This document shows positions 27,391 through 36,501 of a DNA stretch of 64,000 bases, piece by piece. Numbering within the stretch: the stretch's first letter is position 1; each line of letters begins with the position of its first letter. A program made the position numbers and the translations under genes. Source of the stretch: Fidelibacterota bacterium (GTDB lineage Bacteria; Fidelibacterota; Marinisomatia; SCGC-AAA003-L08; JACNLC01). A model generated the notes under the pieces. The model worked only from the letters and a program-made list of their open reading frames with translations, ran no database searches and was not told the origin of the DNA. Location of the stretch: NCBI GenBank assembly GCA_018657495.1, contig JABHXA010000006.1:111789-175788 (forward strand), in the 5' to 3' direction.

Positions 27391-28244
27391 TGAAGCAGTT
27401 TTTAAATATTATCATCAAATTAGGATCAATTGATCGCCGGTATATATTCATTTTAGTAGGCCTATCAGTATTGATTCCACTAATTAGACCTATTGACATC
27501 CCTATCCGTGCCACCAGTCAGTCTCAAGACGTTTTTAATGCGCTGGATGCTCTGACTCCCAATTCAAAAGTACTAGTATCATTCGAATATGGACCTTCAA
27601 CCAAACCTGAGATTCATCCAATGTCAATGGGAATACTCAGAAAACTATTTTCTGACGGGCATAAAGTCTATGCAACTGCGTTATGGCCGGATGGGATATT
27701 TATGTCAGTTGAAGCCCTTAATCAAACCGAAGAAGAATTTTCACTTGAATATGGTGTAGATTATGTAAATCTTGGTTTCAGACCTGGCAATGAAGCAGTC
27801 GTAAAAGGAGTGGCTGCCGATATCCGCACATTGTATACTTCAGATACGAGGGGGAATCATATTGATGATATCTCCATGATGGATGGGATTAATAATATTA
27901 ATGATTTCGATTTTGTATTTAGTCTATCTGCTGGATATCCGGGAACAAAGGAATGGGTACAGTATGCTTGTGACCCACACGACATTCCCATGTCCACCGG
28001 CTGCACGTCAATTCAGGTAACAGAGGTTCTACCATATGTGGAAGCAGGTCAGGTGAAAGGAATTCTTGCTGGAATGCCTGGCGCTGCCGAATTTGAAAAA
28101 TTAGTTAATATTCCAGGCGAAGCTACTGGTATGATGGCTGCTCAATCTTTTGCCCACTTGGTAATTGTGGCATTTATAATATTTGGTAATATCACCTACT
28201 TTTTAAAAAGACGAAGTGATAAGAAAAATTTAGGAGAGAAATAA
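27390..28244 (+). CDS. Bitopic membrane protein with alpha/beta domain between two helices
   Basis: 284 residues. A hydrophobic helix at about 19-33 and another at about 255-272 flank a domain of about 210 residues with alternating strands and helices (NSKVLVSFEYGPSTKPEIHP, KVYATALWPDGIFM, VDYVNLGFRPGNEAVVKG, FDFVFSLSAGYPGTKEW). If both ends are cytoplasmic, the domain is extracytoplasmic. The repeated strand-loop edges suggest a Rossmann-like or periplasmic-binding-like fold. A CDPHDIPMSTGC segment holds two cysteines. Function unknown; couples by one-base overlaps at both ends. Confidence 0.7.
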   Translation: MKQFLNIIIKLGSIDRRYIFILVGLSVLIPLIRPIDIPIRATSQSQDVFNALDALTPNSKVLVSFEYGPSTKPEIHPMSMGILRKLFSDGHKVYATALWPDGIFMSVEALNQTEEEFSLEYGVDYVNLGFRPGNEAVVKGVAADIRTLYTSDTRGNHIDDISMMDGINNINDFDFVFSLSAGYPGTKEWVQYACDPHDIPMSTGCTSIQVTEVLPYVEAGQVKGILAGMPGAAEFEKLVNIPGEATGMMAAQSFAHLVIVAFIIFGNITYFLKRRSDKKNLGEK

Positions 28245-29077
28245 TGTTTACTATTGAAGTTTTTGGAACATGGTTTGCTGTTTTTCTGACCCTTGCAATT
28301 TTTAGTTACCTGTATGATGATAATCCTTTTTATAAAGCAGCAGAATATATTTTTGTTGGAGTCTCAGCAGGATACTGGACCGTCACATTTTTCTGGACGC
28401 AGGTGCAGCCCAATTTGTTTGGCAGATTATGGCCAAGTCTTGAAACGGTTAATGCTGATAGCATTTTTATAAAAATATGGTATGGTATATATAATATTTT
28501 TGGAATCTTCTTGACTGGGATTTTTCCTAAAGGAGGAATTGTTGGTCATCCTGAGATACGCTTCATTTATATCATTCCATTAATTCTTGGCATATTTATG
28601 CTATTGAGACTGGTGCCGAGCGTTGGCTGGCTGGCAAGATGGGCACTGGCTTACATTGTTGGAATGGCAGCAGGATTACGTTTTTATGGATTCCTTAATT
28701 CTGATATCATGAATCAGATTAAAGCCACTGTTGTTGATTTTTCCGGCAGCTGGGTTAGCATCCTTAACGGTGTAATTATTATCATTGGAACCTTGACTGG
28801 TCTATTATACTTTTTCTTTTCAAGGGAACAGACTGGTGTCCTTGGAAAACTTAGCAAAGTTGGGATTTACTTCCTGATGATTTCTTTTGGTGCATCATTC
28901 GGATTTGCCGTTATGGGTCGTATTTCTCTGTTAATAGGTAGATTTAATGATCTGATTGAGTTTAGCAGTAGTTCACATAATTATGCCACATTTTGGTTAT
29001 TGGCAATAATGATTATTGTACTGGGTGCTTGGGCATTTCAGAAAAAAAGTGAATCTGGTGAAGAGGTGACTAACTAA
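28244..29077 (+). CDS. Polytopic membrane protein, last gene of the MutL-type operon
   Basis: 277 residues, about eight hydrophobic segments, with a short polar tail (KKSESGEEVTN). Motifs such as FSYLYDDNPFYKAAEYIFVG and SAGYWTV near the N-terminus look conserved but I do not recognise the family. Ends the tightly packed run; a terminator-like hairpin follows 36 bases later. Confidence 0.7.
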   Translation: MFTIEVFGTWFAVFLTLAIFSYLYDDNPFYKAAEYIFVGVSAGYWTVTFFWTQVQPNLFGRLWPSLETVNADSIFIKIWYGIYNIFGIFLTGIFPKGGIVGHPEIRFIYIIPLILGIFMLLRLVPSVGWLARWALAYIVGMAAGLRFYGFLNSDIMNQIKATVVDFSGSWVSILNGVIIIIGTLTGLLYFFFSREQTGVLGKLSKVGIYFLMISFGASFGFAVMGRISLLIGRFNDLIEFSSSSHNYATFWLLAIMIIVLGAWAFQKKSESGEEVTN

Positions 29078-29113
29078 CCAGAAAATGAATAATTAATTTG
29101 TTAATTTATGATT

Positions 29114-29149
29114 TCCATCCTGTTCATTGTGGCAGGATGGATTTCATTT
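29114..29149 (+). terminator. Intrinsic terminator after the MutL-type operon
   Basis: Perfect 9-base stem TCCATCCTG / CAGGATGGA with a 10-base loop, followed by TTTCATTT. The T-run is interrupted, so moderate strength. It separates the MutL-type operon from the ABC ATPase gene. Confidence 0.6.
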
Positions 29150-29276
29150 AAACAAGATATTTTATGGATAATGTGAAATATGATTAGGGCTCCATTCACA
29201 TTGTCAAAGCACAATAACTATCAACTTTTTATTGCTGTATAGTTAGATTATAAAATTTAATTGAGAGAGAGGATTC

Positions 29277-30260
29277 TTGGCAGATCCAATAATAGAAGTA
29301 AAAAATTTACAGACCTATTTCAAAACTGATGAAGGCACTGCAAAAGCGGTTAATGATGTATCATTCAATGTTTATCCAGGTGAGACTCTTGGAATAGTTG
29401 GAGAATCCGGTTGTGGTAAGTCGGTGACTGCATTGTCAATAATGAGATTGATCCAAACTCCCCCAGGGTTATTTGCCGGTGGTGAAATATTATTCCATGG
29501 TGAAGATATACTAAAACTTCCTGACGCAAAATTGCGGGAAATCCGCGGTAATATTATCTCAATGATATTCCAGGAACCAATGACATCTTTGAATCCTGTT
29601 TTTACCTGTGGGAATCAAATTGTTGAAGCTGTGCAACTCCATCAGGGTCTGTCAAAATCCGAGGCAAAGCAAAAAGCAATCGATATGCTTGAACTTGTTG
29701 GAATACCAGATCCGCATCTCAGGGTGGACGAATATCCCCATCAACTCTCAGGTGGCATGAGACAGCGGGTAATGATTGCCATGGCCTTATCATGTAATCC
29801 ATCTGTTCTGATAGCCGATGAGCCTACAACTGCATTGGATGTGACAATCCAGGCTCAAATATTGGAATTGCTCCAGAAACTACAAAAGGAAATGAATCTC
29901 TCTGTTATCATGATTACTCACGATCTGGGTGTGATTGCTGAAATTGCCCATCGAGTAATTGTAATGTATGCCGGCGAAATCGTTGAACAGGGAGGAATCC
30001 AAGAAATTTTTAAATATCCAACCCATCCTTATACAAAGGGTTTGTTAAAATCCATACCCAACTTATCAAAGCTGGGGTCACAGGATGAAAGTTTGTATAA
30101 TATTAAGGGAATGGTCCCAAGTGCCACCGATTTTCCTTCAGGATGTCATTTTCACCCGCGTTGTGAAATCATGGTCGAAAAATGTAAATCCCATAAACCG
30201 GTTTTGGAATCGTCAGAAAAATCTGATACCCATCTAATCCGCTGTTGGGAAGTAAAATAA
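29277..30260 (+). CDS. ABC importer ATPase, OppD/DppD type
   Basis: 327 residues from TTG 29277, with GAGAGAGGA upstream. Walker [10 protein letters not shown]-loop [12 protein letters not shown], signature [15 protein letters not shown], Walker [14 protein letters not shown]-loop THDL. The C-terminal oligopeptide-transporter extension has the cysteine cluster [12 protein letters not shown]5-C (possible Fe-S or metal). Energises an oligopeptide-type importer, most likely the one at 18030-21981. The OppF-type partner ATPase is not in the window. Confidence 0.92.
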   Translation: MADPIIEVKNLQTYFKTDEGTAKAVNDVSFNVYPGETLGIVGESGCGKSVTALSIMRLIQTPPGLFAGGEILFHGEDILKLPDAKLREIRGNIISMIFQEPMTSLNPVFTCGNQIVEAVQLHQGLSKSEAKQKAIDMLELVGIPDPHLRVDEYPHQLSGGMRQRVMIAMALSCNPSVLIADEPTTALDVTIQAQILELLQKLQKEMNLSVIMITHDLGVIAEIAHRVIVMYAGEIVEQGGIQEIFKYPTHPYTKGLLKSIPNLSKLGSQDESLYNIKGMVPSATDFPSGCHFHPRCEIMVEKCKSHKPVLESSEKSDTHLIRCWEVK

Positions 30261-30274
30261 ATATTGGAGAATTA

Positions 30275-31795
30275 ATGTCAACACTATTGCAAAGATTAGG
30301 AATAAAAGAGAATAACCATGGATCCTGTGTCGCCGGGAAATGGTGGGGGACCACTGAGGATGCCGGGAAGCTGACATCCATAAATCCTGCAACAGGAGAT
30401 GAAATAGCCAAGGTTTACCAATGTTCTGAAACTGATTATGAAAAGGTGATTTCTGATTCACAGAAAACTTTCCTCACCTGGAGAATGGTACCGGCACCGG
30501 TGCGAGGTGAGCTGGTTAGGAAAATGGCTGATGAACTCCGTCGTCAGAAAGATGATTTAGGGAGCCTGGTAGCATTGGAAATGGGTAAAATCAAAGCTGA
30601 AGGCGATGGTGAGGTTCAGGAAATGATCGATATTGCTGACTTTGCAGTTGGATTATCCAGACAATTATATGGTTTAACTATGCATTCAGAAAGACCTCTA
30701 CATCGAATGTATGAACAATACCATCCGTTGGGAATTGTCGGTGTTATCTCAGCATTTAACTTCCCGGTTGCAGTTTGGGCATGGAATGCTTTTCTTGCTG
30801 CTGTTTGCGGGGATATAACAATTTGGAAACCATCCTCAAAAGTTCCACTATGTGCTATTGCTGTTCAGAATATATGTAATAATATCCTTGAAAAAAATGG
30901 ATACCCCGGGATATTTAATCTTATTATTGGACGCGGCTCATTAATTGGAGAACGGCTGGTGAATGATACTCGAGTACCATTGATATCGGCAACCGGTTCA
31001 ACAAAAATGGGAAAGAGAATTGGTAAAAATGTCGGTGCAAGATTAGGGAAAACAATCCTTGAATTAGGTGGGAATAATGCCATCATTGTGGATGAAACTG
31101 CCGATATGAATTTAGTAGTTCCGGCAATTGCATTTGGTGCCGTTGGAACTGCCGGCCAAAGGTGTACAAGTACCAGACGAATAATTGTTCAGAAAAATAT
31201 CGCCGATGATTTGGTCAATAAACTGGTGAATGCTTACAAACAGGTAAGTATTGGTGATCCACTGGATGACAAAACGCTCATGGGTCCGCTCATTGATCAG
31301 GGTGCAGTTGATGATTATAATGCGGCCCTCGTTCGTATTAAAGAGGAAGGTGGTGAAATTGTTTGTGGGGGCAAAGCTTTAAATCAAAAAGGGTTTTTTG
31401 TCGAGCCCACAATTGCCAAAGTCAAAAATGATTTTGAAATTGTTCAAGAGGAAACTTTTGCACCGATTCTTTACATTATCGAGTACGATACTGTTGAAGA
31501 TGCAATTCAATTACATAATGGCGTCCCTCAGGGATTATCCTCAGCTATGTTCACAACCAATGTGTTAAACTCAGAAACATTTCTATCCCATTTAGGAAGT
31601 GACTGTGGTATTGCCAATATAAATATTGGCACATCCGGCGCTGAAATCGGCGGTGCCTTCGGCGGTGAAAAAGATACAGGAGGCGGTCGCGAATCCGGTT
31701 CAGATTCCTGGAAAATTTATATGAGAAGACAGACTAATACTTTGAACTGGGGTAAAGAACTACCCCTGGCGCAGGGCATAAAGTTCGATTTATAA
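30275..31795 (+). CDS. amaB: Aldehyde dehydrogenase, ALDH7/AmaB type (aminoadipate semialdehyde dehydrogenase)
   Basis: 506 residues from ATG 30275, with TTGGAG at 30264; an alternative start at 30245 precedes this ribosome binding site and overlaps the ABC gene. Catalytic glutamate in [11 protein letters not shown] and nucleophile in [26 protein letters not shown] and the long [19 protein letters not shown] tail are typical of antiquitin-like ALDH7. It would oxidise alpha-aminoadipate semialdehyde / piperideine-6-carboxylate to alpha-aminoadipate. The neighbouring lysine 6-transaminase produces exactly this substrate. Confidence 0.87.
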   Translation: MSTLLQRLGIKENNHGSCVAGKWWGTTEDAGKLTSINPATGDEIAKVYQCSETDYEKVISDSQKTFLTWRMVPAPVRGELVRKMADELRRQKDDLGSLVALEMGKIKAEGDGEVQEMIDIADFAVGLSRQLYGLTMHSERPLHRMYEQYHPLGIVGVISAFNFPVAVWAWNAFLAAVCGDITIWKPSSKVPLCAIAVQNICNNILEKNGYPGIFNLIIGRGSLIGERLVNDTRVPLISATGSTKMGKRIGKNVGARLGKTILELGGNNAIIVDETADMNLVVPAIAFGAVGTAGQRCTSTRRIIVQKNIADDLVNKLVNAYKQVSIGDPLDDKTLMGPLIDQGAVDDYNAALVRIKEEGGEIVCGGKALNQKGFFVEPTIAKVKNDFEIVQEETFAPILYIIEYDTVEDAIQLHNGVPQGLSSAMFTTNVLNSETFLSHLGSDCGIANINIGTSGAEIGGAFGGEKDTGGGRESGSDSWKIYMRRQTNTLNWGKELPLAQGIKFDL

Positions 31796-31823
31796 ATTTT
31801 AATTCTTTACTAAAATGTATTTT

Positions 31824-31861
31824 ACTGCCCTGATGAACTGGATTCTTCAGGGCAGTTTTAA
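31824..31861 (+). terminator. Intrinsic terminator between the aldehyde dehydrogenase and transaminase genes
   Basis: Perfect 10-base stem ACTGCCCTGA / TCAGGGCAGT with a 13-base loop, followed by TTTTA. The T-run is short. It may be a partial terminator or processing site, because the two flanking genes are in the same pathway. Confidence 0.6.
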
Positions 31862-31890
31862 TAAGATAAATTGATTATTCAGGAGCAAAG

Positions 31891-33210
31891 ATGAAAATAT
31901 CTGCAGATAAGGTCCGTGAAATTCTGGGAAAGAATATACTGGCAGATGGATTTGATCCTATTCACGACTTAAAGGCTAGCCAGGGATCATGGCTTGTTGA
32001 TCAACGAACAAATACTCGGTTTTTGGATATGTTTTCAATGTTTGCCTCCGCTGCAGTAGGATATAACCATCCACGGATTCTAGCCGCCAAAAATGAGTTA
32101 GGTGAACTCGCATTAATAAAACCGACTTTATCAGATGTTTACAATACACATTATGCAGAATTTGTAAAAACATTTGATGAGCTTACCATACCTGATTATC
32201 TAAAGCATGCATTTTTTATTGAAGGGGGTTCACTTGCTGTAGAAAATGCTCTGAAGATCGCTTTTGATTGGAAAGTCAGGAAAAATAAAATCGCCGGAAT
32301 AGATGGAGAAAAAGGAACACAGATAATACATTTTAATCAGGCATTCCATGGCCGCAGCGGTTATACTCTATCTTTGACAAATACCAGTGATCCCAGAAAA
32401 ACCATGTATTTTCCAAAATTTGACTGGCCAAGGATAATAAATCCAAAGTTATCATTTCCCTTAACTGAGGAATCCATAAAAGAAACCATAATCGTAGAAA
32501 AAAAGGCTGTAGATCAGATCAATATGGCGATTCGGGAAAACCCGCATGATATTGCCGCTATCATCATTGAACCAATCCAGGGTGAGGGTGGAGACAATCA
32601 CTTCCGTGATGAGTTCTTTATCAAATTACGAGAAATTTGCGATGACAACGAAATCCTGATGATTTTTGATGAAGTGCAAACTGGTATTGGGATTACTGGT
32701 AAAATGTGGGCCCACGAACATTTTTCCGTAAATCCTGATATTATGGCATTTGGTAAAAAAACTCAAGTGTGTGGCACTCTGGCCGGACCGAGAATTGACG
32801 AAGTGGAGAATAATGTATTTGAAGAATCCAGCCGAATCAATTCCACGTTTGGTGGTAATTTGACAGACATGTGGCGCTTCAAAGTCATGTTGGAGATTAT
32901 AAGGGATGAAAATCTTATCGAGAATGCCAGAAATTTAGGTGAATACTTGAAAAAGGAACTTGAAGCGTTGGAAAATGAGTTTCCTGCCTATGTGACAAAT
33001 GCTCATGGGTTGGGACTTTTTGCCGCCTTTGACCTTCCTTCATCTACTGAAAGAGATGATCTCTGGTTGGCACTAAATCGAAATAAATTGCTAATCCTCC
33101 CGTGTGGTGACCGGTCGATTCGTTTCAGACCACATTTGAATGTGACTAAGGAAGATCTTTCAGAAGCAATCTCAATAGTAAAAAAATCTATCACGGAGTG
33201 TTTAAAATAG
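31891..33210 (+). CDS. lat: L-lysine 6-transaminase
   Basis: 439 residues, class-III PLP aminotransferase. HGRSGYTLSLTNT, IIIEPIQGEGGDNHF, ILMIFDEVQTGIG and the PLP lysine in MAFGKKTQVCG are as in Lat-type enzymes, and length agrees. It transfers the epsilon-amino group of lysine to 2-oxoglutarate, giving aminoadipate semialdehyde, the substrate of the upstream ALDH7-type enzyme. AGGAGC lies 7 bases before the ATG. Confidence 0.92.
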   Translation: MKISADKVREILGKNILADGFDPIHDLKASQGSWLVDQRTNTRFLDMFSMFASAAVGYNHPRILAAKNELGELALIKPTLSDVYNTHYAEFVKTFDELTIPDYLKHAFFIEGGSLAVENALKIAFDWKVRKNKIAGIDGEKGTQIIHFNQAFHGRSGYTLSLTNTSDPRKTMYFPKFDWPRIINPKLSFPLTEESIKETIIVEKKAVDQINMAIRENPHDIAAIIIEPIQGEGGDNHFRDEFFIKLREICDDNEILMIFDEVQTGIGITGKMWAHEHFSVNPDIMAFGKKTQVCGTLAGPRIDEVENNVFEESSRINSTFGGNLTDMWRFKVMLEIIRDENLIENARNLGEYLKKELEALENEFPAYVTNAHGLGLFAAFDLPSSTERDDLWLALNRNKLLILPCGDRSIRFRPHLNVTKEDLSEAISIVKKSITECLK

Positions 33211-33891
33211 GTGATTGGTAAACTGTTTGTAGTTGCAACCCCTATTGGGAATTTAAAAGATATCTCCCAAAGAGCGATTTCAATTCTTGAAGAAGTGGAT
33301 ATTATTGCCGCTGAAGATACCCGTACTTCAGGAAAATTATTGAAACATTACGAAATTAATACAAAAGTCACATCTTACCATGAGCATAATGAATCTGGAA
33401 AAGCTGAAGTATTATGCCGTTATTTGATGGATGGTAAAGACATTGCCCTGATAAGTGACGCCGGCACCCCATGCATAAGTGATCCAGGGTATACCCTTAT
33501 TAATCTTGCCAGGAGCAATGGGGTTTCTATTTTTACAATTCCAGGTCCATCATCTGTCATGGCGGCGTTATCTGTATCAGGATTGCCAACCGAACAATTT
33601 TTCTATACTGGATTTCTGCCAAGGAAGAAGGGGCGTAAAACGAGGTTTGAATTTTTAGCAGAATTACCATCCAGTATTGTTATTTTTGAATCACCTTATC
33701 GTATAATTAAAACGCTGACCGATATAGAAAAATACATGGGCAATCGAGTTATTTCAGTCTGCCGGGAACTTACAAAAATATACGAAGAGGTTCGCATGGG
33801 ATGGCTTTCAGATATTAAAGAGTATTTTACAGAAACCAAACCCAAAGGCGAATTCGTGATTATTGTAGCAAAAAAGGATTATAAAATTTGA
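33211..33891 (+). CDS. rsmI: 16S rRNA (cytidine1402-2'-O)-methyltransferase
   Basis: 226 residues from GTG 33211, directly following the lat stop. SAM-dependent tetrapyrrole-methylase-fold signatures: VVATPIGNLKDIS, AEDTRTSGKLL, LISDAGTPCISDPG, IPGPSSVMAALSVSG. Methylates C1402 in the ribosomal P site. Slightly shorter than E. coli RsmI because the C-terminal domain is reduced. Overlaps tmk (TTGA). Confidence 0.95.
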   Translation: MIGKLFVVATPIGNLKDISQRAISILEEVDIIAAEDTRTSGKLLKHYEINTKVTSYHEHNESGKAEVLCRYLMDGKDIALISDAGTPCISDPGYTLINLARSNGVSIFTIPGPSSVMAALSVSGLPTEQFFYTGFLPRKKGRKTRFEFLAELPSSIVIFESPYRIIKTLTDIEKYMGNRVISVCRELTKIYEEVRMGWLSDIKEYFTETKPKGEFVIIVAKKDYKI

Positions 33892-34514
33892 ACAAACTCA
33901 TCACGTTTGAGGGTGTGGATGGATCAGGAAAATCCACTCAAATTGAATTTTTAAAAAATAAATTTGATCAATTGGATATTCAGTATTTATCCATCCGTGA
34001 ACCAGGTAGCACTGTTATATCGGAAAATATCAGGGAAATCCTTCTGGATAATAAAAACAGTCAGCTTTGTAGCGAAGCAGAGTCCCTTTTATTTATGGCA
34101 GCACGGGCTCAAATAACCAGTGAGGCAATAATACCAACCCTTGAAGATGGAAAATTTGTAATTTGTGATCGATATATAGACAGCACCATTGCCTATCAAG
34201 GATATGGGAGAGGTTTGGATATCCCTTTTTTAAAATCAATCAATAACTATGCAACAAGAGGTAACATTCCAGGATTAACCTTCATTCTTGATATAGATTA
34301 TGAATTATCTTTGCACAGGAGAAATCGGCAGGAAAATGACAGGATGGAATCGGGTGGAGGGGATTTTATGAACAAAGTTAAAGGTGGATATCATCAGATC
34401 GCCAACGAAGGCGAAAGATATAAGGTTATAAATGGGGATAAACCACCGAAAGAAGTATTTAAATCAGTATGGCAAATAATTGTCAATAGCTATGGAGATA
34501 TGAATGATCAATAA
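33888..34514 (+). CDS. tmk: Thymidylate kinase
   Basis: 208 residues from TTG 33888, overlapping the rsmI stop. P-loop FEGVDGSGKST, DR(Y/H) motif CDRYIDSTIAYQGYGR with the LID-like arginines following, and REPGST. Phosphorylates dTMP. Ends inside the start of the next gene (11-base overlap). Confidence 0.95.
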   Translation: MNKLITFEGVDGSGKSTQIEFLKNKFDQLDIQYLSIREPGSTVISENIREILLDNKNSQLCSEAESLLFMAARAQITSEAIIPTLEDGKFVICDRYIDSTIAYQGYGRGLDIPFLKSINNYATRGNIPGLTFILDIDYELSLHRRNRQENDRMESGGGDFMNKVKGGYHQIANEGERYKVINGDKPPKEVFKSVWQIIVNSYGDMNDQ

Positions 34515-36294
34515 ACTGGCTTTTTATTTATTAACATTAGTTTTAGTGTTACACCTTGGATTTTCACAAAGATCCAAAGAGACTAATGTCGACACATCAC
34601 GCGTCGAGCCACTTTCGGAGGAAGAAATACAAGAATTATTGGATGAACTGGATGAGTCTTTTTATATACTGAAAGATAATTATGTAGATGATATTAATGA
34701 TTTGGAAATAATTAAATCCGGCATAAAAGGACTGTTTAAACCCCTGGATCCGTATACGGTTTTTCTGGAAGGAAGCCGCAAAGAAAGACTGGAAATGCTG
34801 ACAAGAGGAAAGTATGGCGGTGTTGGTATTCAGATAAATACACGAAGAGACACGCTTATCATCACTGGCGTGATGGAAGACAGCCCGGCATATTCTGAAG
34901 GATTGGTTATTGGAGACAAGATAATCATGGTTGATTCAACATCTACCATCGGGTTCACTACAAAAGAAGTATCGGCGTTGATTAAGGGTGAAAAGGGTAC
35001 AGAGGTTACTCTGGGTATTTATCGTCCATCAACTAGACGGAAATATGAGTATGTATTAACCCGTGATCAAATTGTCGTTAAGGATGTCCCATACTATGGC
35101 ATAGATGAAGATGGAATTGGTTATGTTAGAATCACAAAATTTTCAAGATACACTGCCAGAGATTTTAGAGTAGCGATGAAATCATTTTCTGAAAGTGATA
35201 ATTTGAATGGTATAGTCATCGACTTAAGAAATAACTCTGGTGGACTTTTAAGAAATGCATTATCTATTTTGGATAATCTTGTTGAAAAAAACACTCTCTT
35301 GTTATCAACCCGAGGGCGAAATAAAAACTCAAACTCAAAGAAATACGCCAGGCAAAATCCCATTATTGATCAGGATGTTCCGATTGCAGTATTGATAAAC
35401 AAAGGATCAGCATCGGCCAGCGAAATTGTCGCTGGTACTCTCCAGGATCTTGACAGGGCGGTGATTATGGGTGAAAAATCATTTGGCAAGGGATTGGTCC
35501 AAAGCATGTTTCCCATAAATGACAGCACAAAGCTAAAATTAACAACTGCAAAATACTACACTCCCTCAGGAAGATTAATTCAAAAATATGATTACCTGGA
35601 AAATGGAGTACTTACAGATGGATTGGATAAGTCTGATAGTACATTTTACACCCTTGGCGGCAGGAAAGTAAAAGGCGGTGGCGGTATTACGCCTGATATA
35701 ACTTTATCTCGCAATACGATTCCGCCTTTTGTCAGTGGTCTATGGAGGCAGGGTTTATTTTTGACATTTGCCGCGACTTACGTGCCAAGCAGAGATATAC
35801 AAACTCCCGTCGTCATTACTAATGAAATTATTTTAGATTTCAAACAATTTCTTGAAGATTATGATTTTAAATATTCGGAACCCGGTGAAAAAGAATTCAC
35901 AAGGATTAAAGATATTATCGCTAAAAGCGAAGACTTTGAAGATAGAAAGTCAGCAAAATTATTCTCTAAATTGTTCTTTTGGCAAAAAAGTCCTTCAGAT
36001 AAATTATTTGGTGACCTTGAGAAATTTTATAAACATAAAAAGGATAATCCTTTCGATTCAAAAGAAAATTTAAAGGGCATCCGAAATGGATTATACCGTG
36101 AAATGTCAAGCGTTGTCACTGGTTTGAATAAAGACCGGATAAAAGCCGCTTTATCGTATGATAATATTTATGATGATGCCAAGATAGTTTTATTGAATGC
36201 AAATCGGTATTATGATATCCTTTCCCCTGAGCATGATGTCCTCGATACTGCCGAAGAAAATTCCATAATTATTGATTCAGAAAATGGGGAGTAG
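34504..36294 (+). CDS. S41 family C-terminal processing peptidase (CtpA-like)
   Basis: 596 residues. Signal peptide (about 1-21, ending GFSQR). PDZ domain around YGGVGIQINTRRDTL to IIMVDST. Protease core with IDLRNNSGGLL and the Ser304-Lys329 dyad in GSASASEIVAG and SFGKGLVQ. An additional C-terminal region of about 180 residues is not part of the classical CtpA and is rich in charged residues and possibly helical. Periplasmic protease for C-terminal trimming or quality control. ATG 34504 lies inside tmk. Confidence 0.9.
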   Translation: MINKLAFYLLTLVLVLHLGFSQRSKETNVDTSRVEPLSEEEIQELLDELDESFYILKDNYVDDINDLEIIKSGIKGLFKPLDPYTVFLEGSRKERLEMLTRGKYGGVGIQINTRRDTLIITGVMEDSPAYSEGLVIGDKIIMVDSTSTIGFTTKEVSALIKGEKGTEVTLGIYRPSTRRKYEYVLTRDQIVVKDVPYYGIDEDGIGYVRITKFSRYTARDFRVAMKSFSESDNLNGIVIDLRNNSGGLLRNALSILDNLVEKNTLLLSTRGRNKNSNSKKYARQNPIIDQDVPIAVLINKGSASASEIVAGTLQDLDRAVIMGEKSFGKGLVQSMFPINDSTKLKLTTAKYYTPSGRLIQKYDYLENGVLTDGLDKSDSTFYTLGGRKVKGGGGITPDITLSRNTIPPFVSGLWRQGLFLTFAATYVPSRDIQTPVVITNEIILDFKQFLEDYDFKYSEPGEKEFTRIKDIIAKSEDFEDRKSAKLFSKLFFWQKSPSDKLFGDLEKFYKHKKDNPFDSKENLKGIRNGLYREMSSVVTGLNKDRIKAALSYDNIYDDAKIVLLNANRYYDILSPEHDVLDTAEENSIIIDSENGE

Positions 36295-36421
36295 GTCAAT
36301 CCAAATTTCAATTAGAATCAAAAAGGTGATGAAAAATTACTAATTCCATTTTTATTAATACAATAATTGTGGTTAATGCATTTAAATTTCCAGACTTGAT
36401 TCGTGCATATTATTGCAAATT

Positions 36422-36495
<74 letters not shown>

Positions 36496-36501
36496 CAACA
36501 A

